Part shown: one piece after another, positions 1-7,988 of the stretch
How the letters are laid out: each line of letters begins with the position of its first letter
Position numbering within the stretch: the stretch's first letter is position 1
NCBI GenBank assembly: GCA_905201305.1
Contig: CAJKNS010000041.1
Location: forward strand, 1 to 13,288
Length of the DNA: 13,288 nt
Direction of reading: 5' to 3'
DNA from: an uncultured Eubacteriales bacterium
GTDB taxonomy: Bacteria; Bacillota; Clostridia; Oscillospirales; Oscillospiraceae
Position numbers and translations under genes: made by a program
Notes under the pieces: model-generated
What the model was told of the DNA's origin: nothing
The model's database searches: none
What the model saw: only the letters and a program-made list of their open reading frames with translations

Positions 1-171
1 GCAGCTGCGGCAAAGGGCTGCACCTGTCCGCCGGAATTTCCGGTGTGTGTCTGCGGAAAGAAGCCACAGGTGAAGCTCATCACCCGGAAGCCCATTGTAT
101 CCGGCGCAAAGGAGCTGGAGGAAAACCCTCGGGCAAGAAGCGCAAAGCTCCGCATCTGTGAGAAGCTGTAA
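1..171 (+). CDS. rsmH: 16S rRNA m4C1402 methyltransferase RsmH (MraW), C-terminal fragment
   Basis: Only the last 56 codons are present; the gene starts before the window. Frame 1 reads without a stop to a TAA at 169-171. The fragment holds the Cys-rich CTCPPEFPVCVCGKKP stretch followed by ITRKPI, then EELEENPRARSAKLR, which is the characteristic end of Firmicute RsmH proteins. RsmH N4-methylates a cytidine in the ribosomal P site using S-adenosylmethionine; its Rossmann-like catalytic part lies outside the window. The gene is normally at the head of the dcw cluster, after mraZ, and here it is followed after 2 nt by ftsL, so the two are probably translationally coupled. The identification rests on both the C-terminal signature and the position. 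Confidence 0.93.
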   Translation, partial: AAAAKGCTCPPEFPVCVCGKKPQVKLITRKPIVSGAKELEENPRARSAKLRICEKL

Positions 172-173
172 GG

Positions 174-482
174 ATGACGGTCCGGGAGATGCAGGACCGC
201 AAACAATCCGGAATCGGAAGGGGACTGACAGCACTATTGTGTTTTCTGCTGGCAATTCTGCTGGTGGCAGGCAGAGTCCGGTGCTATGAGCTGACCCTCT
301 CCAACAAAGAAATGAGACAGATGCTTACACAGCTCCAGCAGGAAAAATCACAGCTTGTAAAACAGCAAAAACGATTGTATACCCCCGCCTATTTGGCGGA
401 AACAGCAGAAAAATTGGGGATGGTTCGCCCACAGCCGGAGGATGCTGTCATTCTCCATGTTCGCAGCGCCCAGACCCCATGA
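174..482 (+). CDS. ftsL: Cell division protein FtsL (septum-forming initiator type)
   Basis: This 102-residue bitopic membrane protein has a short basic cytoplasmic N terminus, one membrane helix at about residues 17-37, a Gln/Lys/Glu-rich predicted coiled coil at about 40-70, and an end (AEKLGMVRPQPEDAVIL) like the LGM-x-x-P tail common in FtsL and DivIC proteins. FtsL pairs with DivIC and DivIB/FtsQ outside the membrane and helps activate the FtsW-PBP septal synthase. FtsL sequences are poorly conserved, so the call depends on topology plus the position between rsmH and the PBP gene. The start is uncertain: the ATG at 174 has AAGG directly against it, while an in-frame ATG at 189 has AAGGA 14 nt upstream. 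Coupling to the rsmH stop favours 174. Confidence 0.85.
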   Translation: MTVREMQDRKQSGIGRGLTALLCFLLAILLVAGRVRCYELTLSNKEMRQMLTQLQQEKSQLVKQQKRLYTPAYLAETAEKLGMVRPQPEDAVILHVRSAQTP

Positions 483-528
483 ATAACCGGGACGTTCCAC
501 GGCATATAGTAGAAAGGGAGATTCCAGG

Positions 529-535
529 AAAGGAG
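529..535 (+). promoter_or_regulatory. Ribosome binding site deciding a TTG start of the PBP gene
   Basis: AAAGGAG lies 4 nt before a TTG at 540 and 10 nt before a second in-frame TTG at 546. No ATG occurs in this frame until about 629, which is already inside the membrane helix. The gene must therefore begin at a TTG or lose its membrane anchor; which of the two TTG codons is used is not settled by spacing. Confidence 0.6.
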
Positions 536-539
536 ATCA

Positions 540-2867
540 TTGCCCTTGAAACGTCCCCTTCCAAAGCCGCACATTTCCGGTGATTCCAACCGGACGGTGC
601 TGAAACGAACGGCAGTGCTCATGGCGTTGTTTGGAGTGGCGGTGTTTATTCCGCTGCTCTGGCGGCTGGTGAGCCTGCAAATTATCCAGTATGATACCCT
701 CAGCCAGCTGGCGGCGGACAATCAGACCCGAATCAGCAAGGTGACCCCAGCCCGAGGCACCGTCTATGACCGGAACATGAATGTGCTTGCCATGAGCGCC
801 GATGTGGAAAATGTCTGCATTGACCCCAACGAGCTGAGTCTGTCCGGACAGAATCTTGACGCCATTGCGGACAAGCTGTCGTCCCTTTTAAATGTCAGCG
901 GGGAGAAAATCCGGAAGCTTATGGAGGACACCAGCTATCGCTATCAGATCGTCAAGCGAAAGGTAGAGCTGGAGGAAGCGGCATCGGTCCGCGCCTATTT
1001 GAGTGAAGAGAAGATCACCGGCGTCTATCTGGAGCCGGATACCCGCCGGTATTATCCCTATGGCACCCTGGCAGCTCAGGTTCTGGGCTTTGTGGGCAGC
1101 GACAACACGGGACTTGACGGCATCGAAGCGGCGGAAAACCAAACCCTCACCGGTTCCACCGGCTCCATTGCCACCGCCAAGGGCAATTATGGCACGCAAA
1201 TGCAGTTCCACTTTGAGCAGTATGCGGACTCCGTCAACGGCTGCGACGTGGTGCTGACCATCGACCAGACGGTGCAGGAGATGCTGGAAAAGCATATGCA
1301 GGAGGCGATCACCCAATACGATGTTCAAAACGGCGCATTCGGCGTGGTGATGGACGTGAACTCCGGAGATATTCTTGCCATGGCAACTCTGGGGAGCTAT
1401 GATCCCAACAACTATGCGGTGATTTATGACACCAAAACCGCGGAGGAACTGGAGCAGCAGTATCAGAAAGCCATGGAGGAATCCGGGCAGCTGCAGGAGC
1501 AGATGCTGTCTGCCTATAACACCGCCGTTGCCAATGCCCGGCTGACCCAGTGGCGCAATCGGGTGATTTCCGACGGCTATGAGCCCGGCTCCACCTTTAA
1601 GAGCATTACCCTGGCGTCGGCGCTGGAGGAGGGGGCGGTGAGCCTGTCCGACAGCTTCTATTGCAGCGGCAGCACCACCATCAAAGGGCGCACCAAGGCG
1701 CTGCATTGCTGGCGGTCTGCGGGTCATGGGCAGCAGAGCACTGCCGAGGCCCTGCAAAATTCCTGCAACGTGGCGTTTGCCAACATCGGCATTCGGCTTG
1801 GGGGCGAAAAGCTCTATGAATATGTCCATAAGTTCGGTCTGACGGAGAAAACCGGCATTGAGCTGGGGGGCGAAGCCAGCGGCATCTTCTTTGATGAAGC
1901 TACCCTTGCCAATCCCGACAGCTATGCCTCCCTTTCCTCGGCTGCCTTTGGACAGACCTTTAAAATTACGCCGCTTCAGCTGGTGCGCGCCATTGCAGCC
2001 GTGGTCAACGGCGGCTATGTGCTGGAGCCCCATGTGGTCCATCAGGTGCTTTCGCCGGAGGGCGAGGTGCTGGAGACAAAGGGACGGACGGTGCTCCGTC
2101 AGGTCATCAGTCAGGAAACCTCCCAGACCATGTGCCAGCTGCTGGAATCCGTGGTATCCCAGGGAACCGCAAAGAATGCCCAGATTGCCGGCTATCGCAT
2201 CGGCGGTAAAACCGGTACGTCGGAGAAAATCGACGTATTCGATGAGGAAGGCAATCCGGTGCAGGATAAGATCGTATCCTTTGTGGGCATTGCGCCCATG
2301 GATCACCCTCAGTATATCTGCCTGGTGGCGCTGGATACCCCGTCCCGGGAAACCGGCTACTATATCTCCGGCGGTCAGATGGGCGCGCCTACCGTCCGAA
2401 ATGTTCTGGCGGATATTCTCCCGTATCTGGGCATTCAGCCGGATTATTCCGAGGAGGAGGCGCAGCTGGAGGATGTTTCCATGCCGGAGGTAACCGGTCA
2501 GTCCCTCAGCGATGCAAAGGCGCAGCTGAAGGAGAAAAACCTGAGCTGCCGGACGGTGGGCACAGGCGAAACGGTAACGGCGCAGGTTCCAGCCGGGGGC
2601 GCAGTGATTCCCGGCGGTAGCGAAACGGTGCTGTATTTGGATCAGGAGCCGGACGACACTGCGGTGACCGTGCCGGATGTGACAGGCAAGGATGCGGAAG
2701 CAGCCGGCAAGCTGCTCACCGATGCAGGACTTTATATGAAGATTATTGGAGCCGTGGGCGGTCAGAACACCATTCTGGCAGCCCGGCAGTCTCCCGAAGC
2801 AGGGGAGACGGTGGAACAGGGCACTGTGGTGGAGGTGGAATTCTCCGATCTCAGCGCCAGAGACTAA
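540..2867 (+). CDS. ftsI: Class B penicillin-binding protein (FtsI/PBP2x/SpoVD type) with two PASTA domains
   Basis: This 775-residue D,D-transpeptidase cross-links septal peptidoglycan made by the neighbouring FtsW. It has a basic N terminus, one membrane anchor at about residues 25-46, a PBP dimerisation domain at about 60-220 (opening with RGTVYDRN), and a transpeptidase domain at about 260-630. The active-site motifs are complete: STFK at 351-354 with nucleophile Ser351, SCN at 408-410, and KTGT at 557-560. Two PASTA repeats follow at about 643-702 and 707-770. Two PASTA domains resemble PBP2x, whereas Bacillus SpoVD has one; vegetative and sporulation roles cannot be separated here. A charged, Gln/Glu-rich insert of about 50 residues (287-335) precedes the SxxK motif. 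It starts at TTG and ends 20 nt before murE. Confidence 0.95.
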   Translation: MPLKRPLPKPHISGDSNRTVLKRTAVLMALFGVAVFIPLLWRLVSLQIIQYDTLSQLAADNQTRISKVTPARGTVYDRNMNVLAMSADVENVCIDPNELSLSGQNLDAIADKLSSLLNVSGEKIRKLMEDTSYRYQIVKRKVELEEAASVRAYLSEEKITGVYLEPDTRRYYPYGTLAAQVLGFVGSDNTGLDGIEAAENQTLTGSTGSIATAKGNYGTQMQFHFEQYADSVNGCDVVLTIDQTVQEMLEKHMQEAITQYDVQNGAFGVVMDVNSGDILAMATLGSYDPNNYAVIYDTKTAEELEQQYQKAMEESGQLQEQMLSAYNTAVANARLTQWRNRVISDGYEPGSTFKSITLASALEEGAVSLSDSFYCSGSTTIKGRTKALHCWRSAGHGQQSTAEALQNSCNVAFANIGIRLGGEKLYEYVHKFGLTEKTGIELGGEASGIFFDEATLANPDSYASLSSAAFGQTFKITPLQLVRAIAAVVNGGYVLEPHVVHQVLSPEGEVLETKGRTVLRQVISQETSQTMCQLLESVVSQGTAKNAQIAGYRIGGKTGTSEKIDVFDEEGNPVQDKIVSFVGIAPMDHPQYICLVALDTPSRETGYYISGGQMGAPTVRNVLADILPYLGIQPDYSEEEAQLEDVSMPEVTGQSLSDAKAQLKEKNLSCRTVGTGETVTAQVPAGGAVIPGGSETVLYLDQEPDDTAVTVPDVTGKDAEAAGKLLTDAGLYMKIIGAVGGQNTILAARQSPEAGETVEQGTVVEVEFSDLSARD

Positions 2868-2887
2868 AGTATAAGGAGTGGACAGAA

Positions 2888-4339
2888 ATGAAACTCAAGG
2901 AAATAATGGCGGGCATCCCGGTTGTGGGCGGCAATGCAGCGGATACCCTGGAGATTACCGGCATCCGCTACGATTCCCGTCAGGTTCAGCCCGGAGATCT
3001 GTTTGTGGCGGTAACGGGCTATGCCGCAGACGGACACAGGTTTATCCCCATGGCAGTGGAAAAGGGCGCGGCGGCAATCCTGTGTGAACGGGCGCCGGAG
3101 TGCGATATTCCCTATGTGCTGGTGGAAAACTCCCGGTATGCCATGGCGCTGGCGTCCGCCAACTTCTTTGACCACCCTGCGGATAAAATGACCTTTGTGG
3201 GCATCACCGGCACCAACGGCAAAACCTCCAGCACCTATCTCCTGAAAACCGTGCTGGAGAAGACCCTGAATGCAAAGGTGGGGCTCATCGGTACCATCCA
3301 GAACATGGTGGGCGACGAGATCATCGAAACCGAGCGCACCACGCCGGAGTCCTTTGAGCTGCAAAAGCTGTTTCATGAGATGGTGCAGGCAGGCTGCACC
3401 CATGTGGTCATGGAGGTATCCTCCCACTCTCTGGTGCTGGACCGGGTGGCAGGCATTCATTTCAAGGTGGGCGTTTTCACCAACCTGACCCAGGACCATC
3501 TGGATTTCCACAAGACCATGGAGGAATACCGGAAGGCAAAGGCGATTTTGTTCCGGCGCTGCGACATCGGCGTATTCAACGGCGACGATGCTGCCACCGA
3601 GAAGATTCTGGAAACCGCCACCTGCCGGTCCATGACCTTTGGCGAGAAGCCGGAGGATGACCTGTGGGCAGAGCATCCGGTGCTCCATTCCGACGGCGTG
3701 GAGTTTACCGCCCGGTACGGTCAGGAGCAGGCAAGTCTGCGTCTGGGCATTCCAGGCAAGTTTACGGTCTATAATGCCCTAGGGGTTCTGGGGGCAGCCA
3801 TTGCCCTGGGTGTACCTCTGGAGCAGGCAGTCCGTGCGCTGGAAACCGCAAAGGGCGTAAAGGGCAGAGTGGAAGTGGTGCCCACCCCCGGCAAGGACTA
3901 TACGGTTCTCATTGATTATGCCCATGCGCCTGACGGCCTTCAAAACGTCCTGTCCTCGGTCAGGGGCTTCTGCAAGGGACGGCTGATTTCGGTGTTCGGC
4001 TGCGGCGGCGACCGGGACAACACCAAGCGTCCCATTATGGGCGAAATCGGCGCGCGGCTTTCCGATATCGCCATTATCACCTCCGATAACCCCAGAACCG
4101 AGGACCCAAATAAAATCATCGACATGATTCTGGCGGGGATTCCGGACAAGAAAAATTGTCTGGTGGAGGAAAACCGCCGGAAGGCGATCCGCATGGCAAT
4201 GGACCTTGCTGGGAAGGACGACATCATTGTGCTCTGCGGCAAGGGGCATGAAACCTATCAGATTCTTGGCACGGAAAAAACACACCTGGACGAGCGGGAG
4301 GAAGTTGCCGCCCATCTCCGGGAAGAGAAGGGAATGTGA
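2888..4339 (+). CDS. murE: UDP-MurNAc-L-Ala-D-Glu: meso-diaminopimelate ligase MurE
   Basis: This 483-residue cytoplasmic Mur ligase adds the third amino acid to the peptidoglycan stem peptide, using ATP. It shows the three Mur domains: the UDP-binding part at about 1-98 (TGIRYDSRQVQPGDLFVA), the ATPase with P-loop GTNGKT at 108-113 and the usual carbamylated lysine at about K218 in YRKAKA, and the C-terminal ligase domain from about 325. The DNPRTEDP motif at 400-407 is the DNPR signature of enzymes that select meso-diaminopimelate; lysine-adding enzymes lack the Arg. The organism should thus have A1-gamma (DAP) peptidoglycan. AAGGAG at 2873-2878 lies 9 nt before the ATG. murF starts 3 nt after the stop, so coupling is likely. 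Confidence 0.97.
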   Translation: MKLKEIMAGIPVVGGNAADTLEITGIRYDSRQVQPGDLFVAVTGYAADGHRFIPMAVEKGAAAILCERAPECDIPYVLVENSRYAMALASANFFDHPADKMTFVGITGTNGKTSSTYLLKTVLEKTLNAKVGLIGTIQNMVGDEIIETERTTPESFELQKLFHEMVQAGCTHVVMEVSSHSLVLDRVAGIHFKVGVFTNLTQDHLDFHKTMEEYRKAKAILFRRCDIGVFNGDDAATEKILETATCRSMTFGEKPEDDLWAEHPVLHSDGVEFTARYGQEQASLRLGIPGKFTVYNALGVLGAAIALGVPLEQAVRALETAKGVKGRVEVVPTPGKDYTVLIDYAHAPDGLQNVLSSVRGFCKGRLISVFGCGGDRDNTKRPIMGEIGARLSDIAIITSDNPRTEDPNKIIDMILAGIPDKKNCLVEENRRKAIRMAMDLAGKDDIIVLCGKGHETYQILGTEKTHLDEREEVAAHLREEKGM

Positions 4340-4342
4340 GCC

Positions 4343-5722
4343 ATGAGAGCGACAACGCTGAAGCAGGTGGCACAGTGGTGCGGCGGCACTGTGGCCCCCA
4401 AGGGGGAGAACATTGAGATCCCCAGCCTCTGCCATGATTCCAGAGAGGCGGAGCCGGGCACGCTGTTCTTCGCATTGGAAGGGCAGGCGGACGGACACCG
4501 GTATGTTCCGGCAGCCAGAGATAACGGCGCGCTGGCAGCGGTATGCACCCATCCGCTGGACCTGGATTTCCCACAGGTGATTGTGGAGGATACCAGAAAG
4601 GCACTGCGGGATGTGGCGGCAGCTTATAAAGAAACCATCGGCTGCAAAACCGTGGCCATTACGGGCAGCGTGGGAAAAACCACCACCCGTACCATGATCT
4701 GCGCCCTGCTGGCAAGAAAATACCACACCTGCGGCACCGTGAAGAACTATAACAACGACATCGGACTGCCGGTGACCATCGGCAAGAGCGATCCGGACTG
4801 CGAAATGCTGGTGCTGGAGATGGGCATGAACCATTTTGGCGAAATGCGCCAGCTCACTGCCATTGGTCGCCCGGATACGGTGCTGATTACCAACATCGGC
4901 AGTATGCATATTGAAAATCTCGGCTCCCGGGAGGGCATCCTCAAGGCGAAGCTGGAGATTCTGGAGGGACTGCATCCCGGCGGCACCGCCATGTTCAACG
5001 GCGATGAACCGCTTTTGTGGAATCTCCGGGAGCATCCGGTGTGCAAAACCATGTACTTTGGCATCGAGAACCCCGACTGTGACGTGCGGGGCGTGGATAT
5101 TGAGCTGAAGGAAGGATGCAGCCAGTTCCGGATTGTGGGACTGGGGCACGATTTCCCGGTGACGCTGCCGGTGAGCGGACTCCATAACGTCCACAATGCC
5201 ATTGGCGCCATTTCCATTGCACTGCTGTATGATGTACCGGAAGAGGAAATTCAGGATGCCATGGCGACCTATGTGAACACCTCTCAGCGGCAGCAGACCT
5301 TCCAGTGGAATGGCTACACCATCATCGACGACACCTATAACGCCGGTCCTGAGTCCACGGAGGCGGCGCTGCGGGTATTGGGCGACACCTCCGGCACCGG
5401 CGACCACTATAAGCGCATTGCGGTGCTGGGGGATATGCTGGAGCTGGGCAACCATGCCAGCGCCGAGCACCACCGGATTGGCCGGGTGGCGGTCTATAAG
5501 GCGGATCTGCTGTTAACCTATGGTCCCCTGTCGGAAAAGACTGTGCTGGGCGCCATTACCGGCGGACTTTCTCAGCGGAATGCCATGAATTTTGAGAGCC
5601 AGCAGGAGCTTTTGAACGTACTGAAAAGCCGGGCAAAGCCCGGAGACGTGCTGCTGTTTAAGGGCAGCCATGGGATGCATATGGAAAACATCCTGAAGGC
5701 GTTTATGGAGGAAGAAAAGTAA
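4343..5722 (+). CDS. murF: UDP-MurNAc-tripeptide: D-Ala-D-Ala ligase MurF
   Basis: This 459-residue Mur ligase adds D-Ala-D-Ala, the last cytoplasmic step of stem-peptide synthesis. Residues 1-90 are the substrate-binding domain (HDSREAEPGTLFFAL). The ATPase domain has P-loop GSVGKTTT at 108-115, the LEMGMNHFGEM block at 158-168, ITNIGSMH at 182-189, and the lysine-rich KAKLEIL stretch at 201-207 where carbamylation is expected. The ligase domain contains IIDDTYNAGPEST at about 327-339, a MurF hallmark, with Gly replacing the more common Asn of NANP. AAGGGA at 4328-4333 lies 9 nt before the ATG, inside the end of murE. The stop is followed by an unusually long 103-nt structured gap before mraY. 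Confidence 0.97.
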   Translation: MRATTLKQVAQWCGGTVAPKGENIEIPSLCHDSREAEPGTLFFALEGQADGHRYVPAARDNGALAAVCTHPLDLDFPQVIVEDTRKALRDVAAAYKETIGCKTVAITGSVGKTTTRTMICALLARKYHTCGTVKNYNNDIGLPVTIGKSDPDCEMLVLEMGMNHFGEMRQLTAIGRPDTVLITNIGSMHIENLGSREGILKAKLEILEGLHPGGTAMFNGDEPLLWNLREHPVCKTMYFGIENPDCDVRGVDIELKEGCSQFRIVGLGHDFPVTLPVSGLHNVHNAIGAISIALLYDVPEEEIQDAMATYVNTSQRQQTFQWNGYTIIDDTYNAGPESTEAALRVLGDTSGTGDHYKRIAVLGDMLELGNHASAEHHRIGRVAVYKADLLLTYGPLSEKTVLGAITGGLSQRNAMNFESQQELLNVLKSRAKPGDVLLFKGSHGMHMENILKAFMEEEK

Positions 5723-5728
5723 CAAAAC

Positions 5729-5797
5729 GGGAGAGCCGTGCGCTTCCCAAGTTACCGAGCGATTCCGGCGTTGCGCCAAGGAGCAGCAGGCTGCTCC
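5729..5797 (+). promoter_or_regulatory. Structured murF-mraY leader with three consecutive hairpins
   Basis: The 103-nt gap holds three potential stem-loops. The first, at 5729-5748, pairs GGGA(g)AGC with GCTTCCC (7 bp with one bulged G, loop CGTGC). The second, at 5767-5777, pairs GGCG with CGCC around TTG. The third, at 5780-5797, is a perfect 7-bp stem, GGAGCAG/CTGCTCC, with loop CAGG. No U-tract follows the last stem (the next bases are CATTTAGAAAAAAC), so it is not a standard intrinsic terminator. mraY's ribosome site at 5812-5816 is left free. It may be a processing site, stability element or cis-regulator of mraY. The pairing is seen directly; the function is inferred. Confidence 0.5.
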
Positions 5798-5825
5798 CAT
5801 TTAGAAAAAACGGAGGATTGGAAAT

Positions 5826-6803
5826 ATGCAAAGCTTGATTACCTGTGTTGTATCCTTTGTGCTTGCGGCGATTGGAGGACGGTTCCTGATTCCGGCGCTG
5901 CGGGCGCTGCATGTGGGTCAGAGCATCCGTGAGGTGGGTCCCACCTGGCACAACAGCAAGCAGGGCACCCCTGTGATGGGCGGACTGATGTTCATCGGTA
6001 GCGCCCTTGTGTGCATTCTCACCGCACTGGGCGGCATTCGCAGCGGAGATTATACCTATCTGATCGTCTATGTGTTTGCGCTGATTTTCGGCGTCATCGG
6101 CTTTCTGGACGACTTTATCAAGGTCCGGAAGAAGCGGAATCTGGGGCTTACCGAGCTGCAAAAGCTGCTGCTTCAGCTGATTGCGGCGGCGCTGTATCTG
6201 GTGGTACTGCGGAGAACCGGACATCTGAGCTCCGAGCTGTACATCCCATTCTTCAATGTGAACATCACCATTCCCTGGGTGCTGTATCTGCTGCTGAGCA
6301 TCTTTATCATTGTGGGCACGGTGAATGCAGTCAACCTCACCGATGGCGTGGACGGGCTTTCCTCGTCCGTGACCATTCCGGTGATGGTGTTCTATGCGGT
6401 GATTGCCTGGAAGTGGGGGGACATCGGCGCATCTCAGCTGGCGGCAGCGCTGGTAGGCGGACTGCTTGGCTTCCTGATCTATAACTTCCACCCTGCCAAG
6501 GTGTTTATGGGCGATACGGGCTCACTGTTTTTGGGCGGCGCAGTCTGCGGTCTTGCCTATGCGCTGGATATGCCCCTGATTCTGATTCTGGTGGGCATCA
6601 TCTATATTGCCGAAACCCTCAGCGATATCATTCAGGTGACATATTTCAAGCTGAGCCATGGCAAGCGCATCTTTAAAATGGCGCCCCTGCACCATCACTT
6701 TGAAAAGTGCGGCTGGAGCGAGGTAAAGATTGTGGGGGTGTTTGCCTCCATCACCGTTGTATTTTGTATTCTTGCCTATCTGGGCGTCATGAACCGGTTT
6801 TAA
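5826..6803 (+). CDS. mraY: Phospho-MurNAc-pentapeptide transferase MraY (lipid I synthase)
   Basis: This 325-residue polytopic membrane enzyme transfers phospho-MurNAc-pentapeptide from UDP to undecaprenyl phosphate on the cytoplasmic face, giving lipid I. The length is typical, and about ten hydrophobic segments can be seen. The family signatures are present: GTPVMGG at 47-53, GFLDDFIK at 92-99 with the Mg-binding Asp pair at 95-96, NAVNLTDGVDGL at 167-178, FMGDTGSL at 227-234, and MAPLHHHFE at 285-293. The start is supported by GGAGG at 5812-5816, 9 nt before the ATG. It uses the MurF product, and its own product goes to MurG. ftsW begins 17 nt after its stop, and no murD lies between them. 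Confidence 0.98.
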   Translation: MQSLITCVVSFVLAAIGGRFLIPALRALHVGQSIREVGPTWHNSKQGTPVMGGLMFIGSALVCILTALGGIRSGDYTYLIVYVFALIFGVIGFLDDFIKVRKKRNLGLTELQKLLLQLIAAALYLVVLRRTGHLSSELYIPFFNVNITIPWVLYLLLSIFIIVGTVNAVNLTDGVDGLSSSVTIPVMVFYAVIAWKWGDIGASQLAAALVGGLLGFLIYNFHPAKVFMGDTGSLFLGGAVCGLAYALDMPLILILVGIIYIAETLSDIIQVTYFKLSHGKRIFKMAPLHHHFEKCGWSEVKIVGVFASITVVFCILAYLGVMNRF

Positions 6804-6820
6804 TGCCATAAGGAGGGCGT

Positions 6821-7951
6821 ATGGGAAAGCCTCGGCTGCCGGACGTAGAAAAGCAGGAGATGCTCGATCTCCCCATGCTGCTTCTGACCCTGCTGCTGAC
6901 GGTGCTGGGTCTTGTGATGATCTACTCCTCCAGCTTTGCCCGCGCCCTCTATGAATCCGGGGACAGCGCTTATTATTTCAAGCGTCAGGCGATTTTTGCG
7001 CTGGTGGGAACCGGTGCCATGCTGGCAATCAGCCGGGTCAGACCGGAGCTGATTCGAAAAATGGCATTTCCGGTGCTGGGCGCATCAATTCTGTTTCTGA
7101 TTCTCGTGTTTGTACCGGGCATCGGCAGGTCGGAAAACGGCGCGACCCGATGGGTGAGCCTGGGCATTTCGTTCCAGCCCTCCGAGGTGGCAAAGCTGGG
7201 AGTGATCCTGAGCTTTGCGGCGATGATTGCCCGATTCGGCGAGAAAATGGAGACGTTCCGCTGGGGCATTGCGCCCTTTGCGGGAATTCTGGCGGTGATT
7301 GTAGTGCTGCTGCGATTGGAGCCGCATAACTCTGCCATTGTCATTATCGCCTGTACCGCCGGCGCCATGCTGTTTTTGGGCGGCGTGAAATACCGCTGGT
7401 TTATCCTGGGCGGCTGCGCCATGCTGCTGGGGCTTATTCTGATTCTGGGCGCGGGGGGCTATGAGGCAAGCCGGATCACCGCCTGGCAGGACCCCTTTTC
7501 CGATCCCACCGACGACGGCTATCAGATCATTCAGTCCCTCTATGCCATTGGAAGCGGCGGACTGTTTGGGCTGGGCTTCGGTCAGGGACGCCAGAAATAT
7601 CTCTACCTGCCCGAGGAGCACAACGACTATATCTTTTCCATTGCCTGTGAGGAACTGGGACTCATCGGCGCAGCGGCAATTCTGCTGCTCTATGCGCTGC
7701 TGATTCTCCGGGGCTACTGGATTTCCATGCACATCCGGGACCGGTTTTTGTCCCTGACTGTGGCTGGCATTACCACCCTGACGGCGCTCCAGGTGTTTTT
7801 CAACATCGGCGTGGTGACGAATCTGCTGCCCTCCACCGGAATTTCCCTCCCGTTTTTCAGCTACGGCGGCACGGCGCTGCTGATTCAGCTGGGGGAGATG
7901 GGTATTATTTTGGGGGCTTCCCGGCAATGCTCGGCGGGGTTCCTGTCTTGA
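6821..7951 (+). CDS. ftsW: SEDS-family peptidoglycan glycosyltransferase FtsW
   Basis: This 376-residue multi-pass membrane protein of the SEDS family polymerises lipid II into septal glycan strands together with the class B PBP encoded upstream. Motifs seen are NGATRWVSLG...QPSEVAKL at about 106-126, the periplasmic-loop motif LPEEHNDYIFS at 263-273 whose Asp269 matches the invariant catalytic Asp of SEDS enzymes, and PSTGISLPFFSYGG at 337-350. Roughly ten membrane helices are apparent. RodA and SpoVE belong to the same family; the dcw position favours FtsW. The protein ends about 20 residues after the last motif, so it has almost no cytoplasmic tail. AGGAGG at 6811-6816 lies only 4 nt from the ATG. 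The stop codon overlaps the foot of a hairpin. Confidence 0.95.
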   Translation: MGKPRLPDVEKQEMLDLPMLLLTLLLTVLGLVMIYSSSFARALYESGDSAYYFKRQAIFALVGTGAMLAISRVRPELIRKMAFPVLGASILFLILVFVPGIGRSENGATRWVSLGISFQPSEVAKLGVILSFAAMIARFGEKMETFRWGIAPFAGILAVIVVLLRLEPHNSAIVIIACTAGAMLFLGGVKYRWFILGGCAMLLGLILILGAGGYEASRITAWQDPFSDPTDDGYQIIQSLYAIGSGGLFGLGFGQGRQKYLYLPEEHNDYIFSIACEELGLIGAAAILLLYALLILRGYWISMHIRDRFLSLTVAGITTLTALQVFFNIGVVTNLLPSTGISLPFFSYGGTALLIQLGEMGIILGASRQCSAGFLS

Positions 7952-7988
7952 GACAACGCCGGTTCATGCGGTATTGTCTCGGTTGTTT
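7950..7988 (+). terminator. Terminator- or attenuator-like hairpin over the ftsW stop codon
   Basis: GAGACAA at 7950-7956 pairs with TTGTCTC at 7974-7980. Inside it, a C-A mismatch and a G-T wobble lead to a CCG/CGG extension around a 7-nt loop, giving about 12 positions of stem. It is followed by GGTTGTTTT, a moderately U-rich tract. The first two bases overlap the ftsW TGA at 7949-7951, so terminating ribosomes would disturb folding. It may lower expression of murG and later genes, or only protect the 3' end. The GG before the U-run makes it a weaker terminator than the one after ftsZ. Confidence 0.5.

Noticed and set aside
888..2306. A 472-codon open frame on the minus strand inside the PBP gene
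   Set aside because: It is antisense to a gene with intact catalytic motifs and has no protein family features; it is a codon-bias shadow.
3779..5473. A 564-codon open frame on the minus strand across murE and murF
   Set aside because: It lies wholly over two confidently identified genes, shows no recognisable domain, and is rich in His, Gly and Gln as expected from antisense reading of GC-biased codons.
5738..5932. A possible GTG-started leader peptide overlapping the start of mraY
   Set aside because: It has no ribosome site, its sequence just spells out the hairpins, and it runs 107 nt into mraY in another frame. Stop-free reading here is not evidence of coding.
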